Source of the DNA: Rhynchopus sp. YZ270_cl-10
Taxonomy: Eukaryota > Euglenozoa > Diplonemea > Diplonemida > Diplonemidae
DNA length: 64,000 nucleotides
NCBI GenBank assembly: GCA_964035575.1
Contig: OZ037847.1
Location: forward strand, 1-64,000
Direction of reading: 5' to 3'
Part shown: piece after piece, positions 61,656 through 64,000 of the stretch
How positions within the stretch are numbered: position 1 is the stretch's first letter
How the letters are laid out: the number at the start of each line of letters is the position of its first letter
Position numbers and translations under genes: made by a program
The notes under the pieces: generated by a model
Told to the model about the DNA's origin: nothing
The model's database searches: none
The model's input: only the letters and a program-made list of their open reading frames with translations

Positions 61656-64000
61656 CACGCAGAAGATCCAGAGCACCGAAACAGGGCTATTTCTAAATAT
61701 GGGGTCCGGGGGGTCCAAAATCCAATCCGGGACACAAATTTTTTGGCAGATTTATTTTGTGCCAAAAACATCCTTGTTTGCATTTTTGGGATTCACCCGT
61801 GCAGTGGTGGGGTCAATCTCGAAAATTGGACAATTTTTTGACCACTTAAATTTTTTGAAAATATGAGCCCGGTTGCTTATACGTGGGGCCCATTTTCGGC
61901 CAAAAAATGCTGCTCAAAAAAAAAAAATTTCCCTGAAAATTTTTCAGCCTCAAAACATACTGCGATTGGCATTTCCGGAATCTGTCCGCACTGTGGTGGG
62001 GTCAATTTGCAGAAATGGCCAAGTTCTTGGTTTTGGTCAAAATGAGTGTAAGGTAAAGGGGCCAAGGTAAATCCCACAACCCAGATTTTCTCTCCCAGAT
62101 GCTGAAACATGAAAATGCGCGAAAACACCGGCATTTGCATTTCCGGAATCCGTCCGTTCTGTGGTGGGGTCAATTTGCAGAATTGGGCAAGTTCTTGGTT
62201 TTTGTTAAAATGAGTACGGTGCCAGTGTGATGTTAGTGTAGAGAACAAGTTTTCTAAGAAACCCCATCATAGCACCTCCGGCATGCGGCCTGGTGCGCCC
62301 TCTCTGTTTTTTCAGAAAATATCAAAAACCCCGTGTCTTGCACAATCTGGAAGAAAACTTTCCAACACAAAAAAAAACGGCAACTTTCTCCAAGCAGAAA
62401 GCCCATCACCCCCCTCTTGGTAAGTACTGTAGTACGTGCAAATTTTTTGGCAGCCCTGTATATAAGCCCCGTGCAAATTTTTTGGCAATTTTCATTTTCC
62501 AAAAATCAGGGACAGGGACAGGTTTTTAGAAATAGCCCTGCACCGAAATCAAAAAAAAATTTTTTTTTGATTTTTTGGGGTGAAAATTTCTGGGGAAAAT
62601 TTCTGGCCACAAAAAACCGCCAAAAAAATATACACAAAATAATTTTAGCACCCCCCTTTAAATTAGGTGTAAATTGGGTACTTCTTGGGTCCTTCTAGGG
62701 TATACACCCTAGCCCTATACAGCCACACCAATTACCGTGAATTTATATTCCAGTATTTCACGCACAGGTGGAAACAGCCCGAGGGGGCAGCATTTTTCCC
62801 CGAGGGCTGTTTCCACCTGTAAGTGAAATACTGGTATAAATTCACGGCAATATGTTATTTTATCACCAAGTGAGACCATGAATTTCACAACCCGTTTTCA
62901 CGTACAAAGAGAAGAGGTGGGGTGGTTCTTTTGATGATGACTTTTGATCCAGTTTTTTTATGTGGGCCTCTTAGCGCTGGACAGCGTCTTGAGCCAGAAC
63001 TTTAGCTAGGATATCACCGATGTTGATATTCATTATGACCCCCCACCATACCCCCCCGGTATGTGTGGTGTTTGTGCCATGGGAACATCCCCGTCCTGTG
63101 TGATGACACTTGTACTCGTGTCGGACTCACTCTCCAAAGGTGCCCTCGCACGTTTTGGAGGTCTCATTTGGGATTTTTTGATGAAAATTTGAAAAAAAAA
63201 AACGTGTGAATCCGTGGTTTGTGTGTTACAGAAAATTAACTCAAAAATGCGTTTGAGACCCCTAGAATGGCTCAAAATGGCTCTTTTCTGGCTTTAATTG
63301 CAAAATTGGGCCTCCAAAGGCCTCCAAAAAAATTTTCGAGAGTTCAGTTCTACGATTTTCTGAGCGTGTAATTTATTTTTCGAGCGTGTAATCATAGGTT
63401 TCGAACGCGCGTTCGAAAATCGAAAACGCGCAAATCCAAAATCGGAAAACGCGCACATGAAAAAAAAAAAAAAAACACGCAAAAAAAAAAAAAAACGCGC
63501 GTTCGAAAAGCCGGACGCGCGTAAAAAAAAAAGGGCGTTTTTTTTTTTTTTTTTTCAAACGCGCGTTTGAAAAACTGGACGCGCGTTCGAAAAAACCACT
63601 TTTTCGAACGCGCGTTCGAAAAACCTCCCCACGTAAACATGAGGCTTCCACTTTTCCGAACGCGCGTTTTTTTTTTTTCGTTTTTCAAACGCGCGTTTTT
63701 TTTTCGCTTTTTCCGAACGCGCGTTTTTTTTCTCGTTTTTTCCGAACGCGCGTTTTTTTTTTCGTTTTTCAAACGCGCACTCGAAAACGCCCAAAAAACG
63801 CGAACGCGCGTTCGAAACCTATGTGTAATACTGGAAAATAAATTACACGCCCCTCTTACAGGGGGGTAGCCAAATAAAAGGGGCGCCGCTCTTATTCGGC
63901 GTGCCTAATCGCAAAGTATTGGGTTTTCAGAGCTTTCGGGGTCAACTTGGGGGGCTCTGTACAAAACCTTAAGGGGGGTCCAAAAAAAATTTTCCCGCCA
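61656..64000. repeat. 2.4-kb repeat unit, copy B (continues past the window)
   Basis: Nearly identical to 42585-44928, including the three GTGGTGGGGTCAAT segments, the hairpin at 62735-62852 and the CGCGCG foldback at about 63363-63853. Here the left end is uninterrupted: the 28-bp terminal sequence is at 61633-61660. Confidence 0.9.

Overview
The window looks like nuclear DNA of a unicellular eukaryote. It has intron-bearing gene pieces, very large non-LTR retrotransposons (LINEs) and repeat-packed intergenic DNA. I cannot name the species. A protist such as a chromerid, dinoflagellate relative or stramenopile fits the style, but that is inference. I saw no rRNA, tRNA or CRISPR array.

Layout. 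1-2.26 kb: edge of an old tyrosine-recombinase-type element (minus). 2.3-6.6 kb: layered non-coding repeats. 6.6-17.85 kb: LINE E1 (plus), bounded by a 10-bp target duplication, with one frame break in its coding region. 17.9-21.0 kb: the same repeat families again. 21.04-32.93 kb: LINE E2 (plus), full length, one open frame of 3321 codons, 9-bp target duplication. 33.30-42.58 kb: LINE E3 (minus), a nearly identical 5'-truncated copy of E2, so E2 and E3 form a tail-to-tail inverted repeat with arms of about 9.26 kb. 42.6-47.4 kb: duplicated repeat units and arrays of short palindromes. 47.7-48.65 kb: exons of a coiled-coil protein (minus). 49.5-59.1 kb: a chain of foldback elements. 59.1-60.9 kb: a P-loop NTPase plus nuclease-like gene of the Crinkler/RHS type (minus). 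61.66-64 kb: second copy of the 42.6 kb repeat unit.

Main points. The LINEs encode one giant protein: signal-peptide-like start, Asn/Ser-rich tract, hydrophobic segment, OTU-like cysteine protease, C2H2 finger, reverse transcriptase (YLDD), zinc knuckle, restriction-like endonuclease, then one (E1) or two (E2/E3) further OTU plus zinc-finger cassettes, a charged region and a conserved C-terminal domain. E1 and E2 are nearly alike in their 5' module but well diverged from the first OTU domain on, which points to 5' module exchange. Their extreme 5' ends are arrays of 17-22 bp units of the form T-run + ACAGGGG + 3-5 variable bases. The foldback chain at 49.5-59.1 kb is the other candidate for something undescribed: independent elements, each made of inverted arrays of a different short repeat, most of them meeting the flank at CCTAGG next to long C or G runs.
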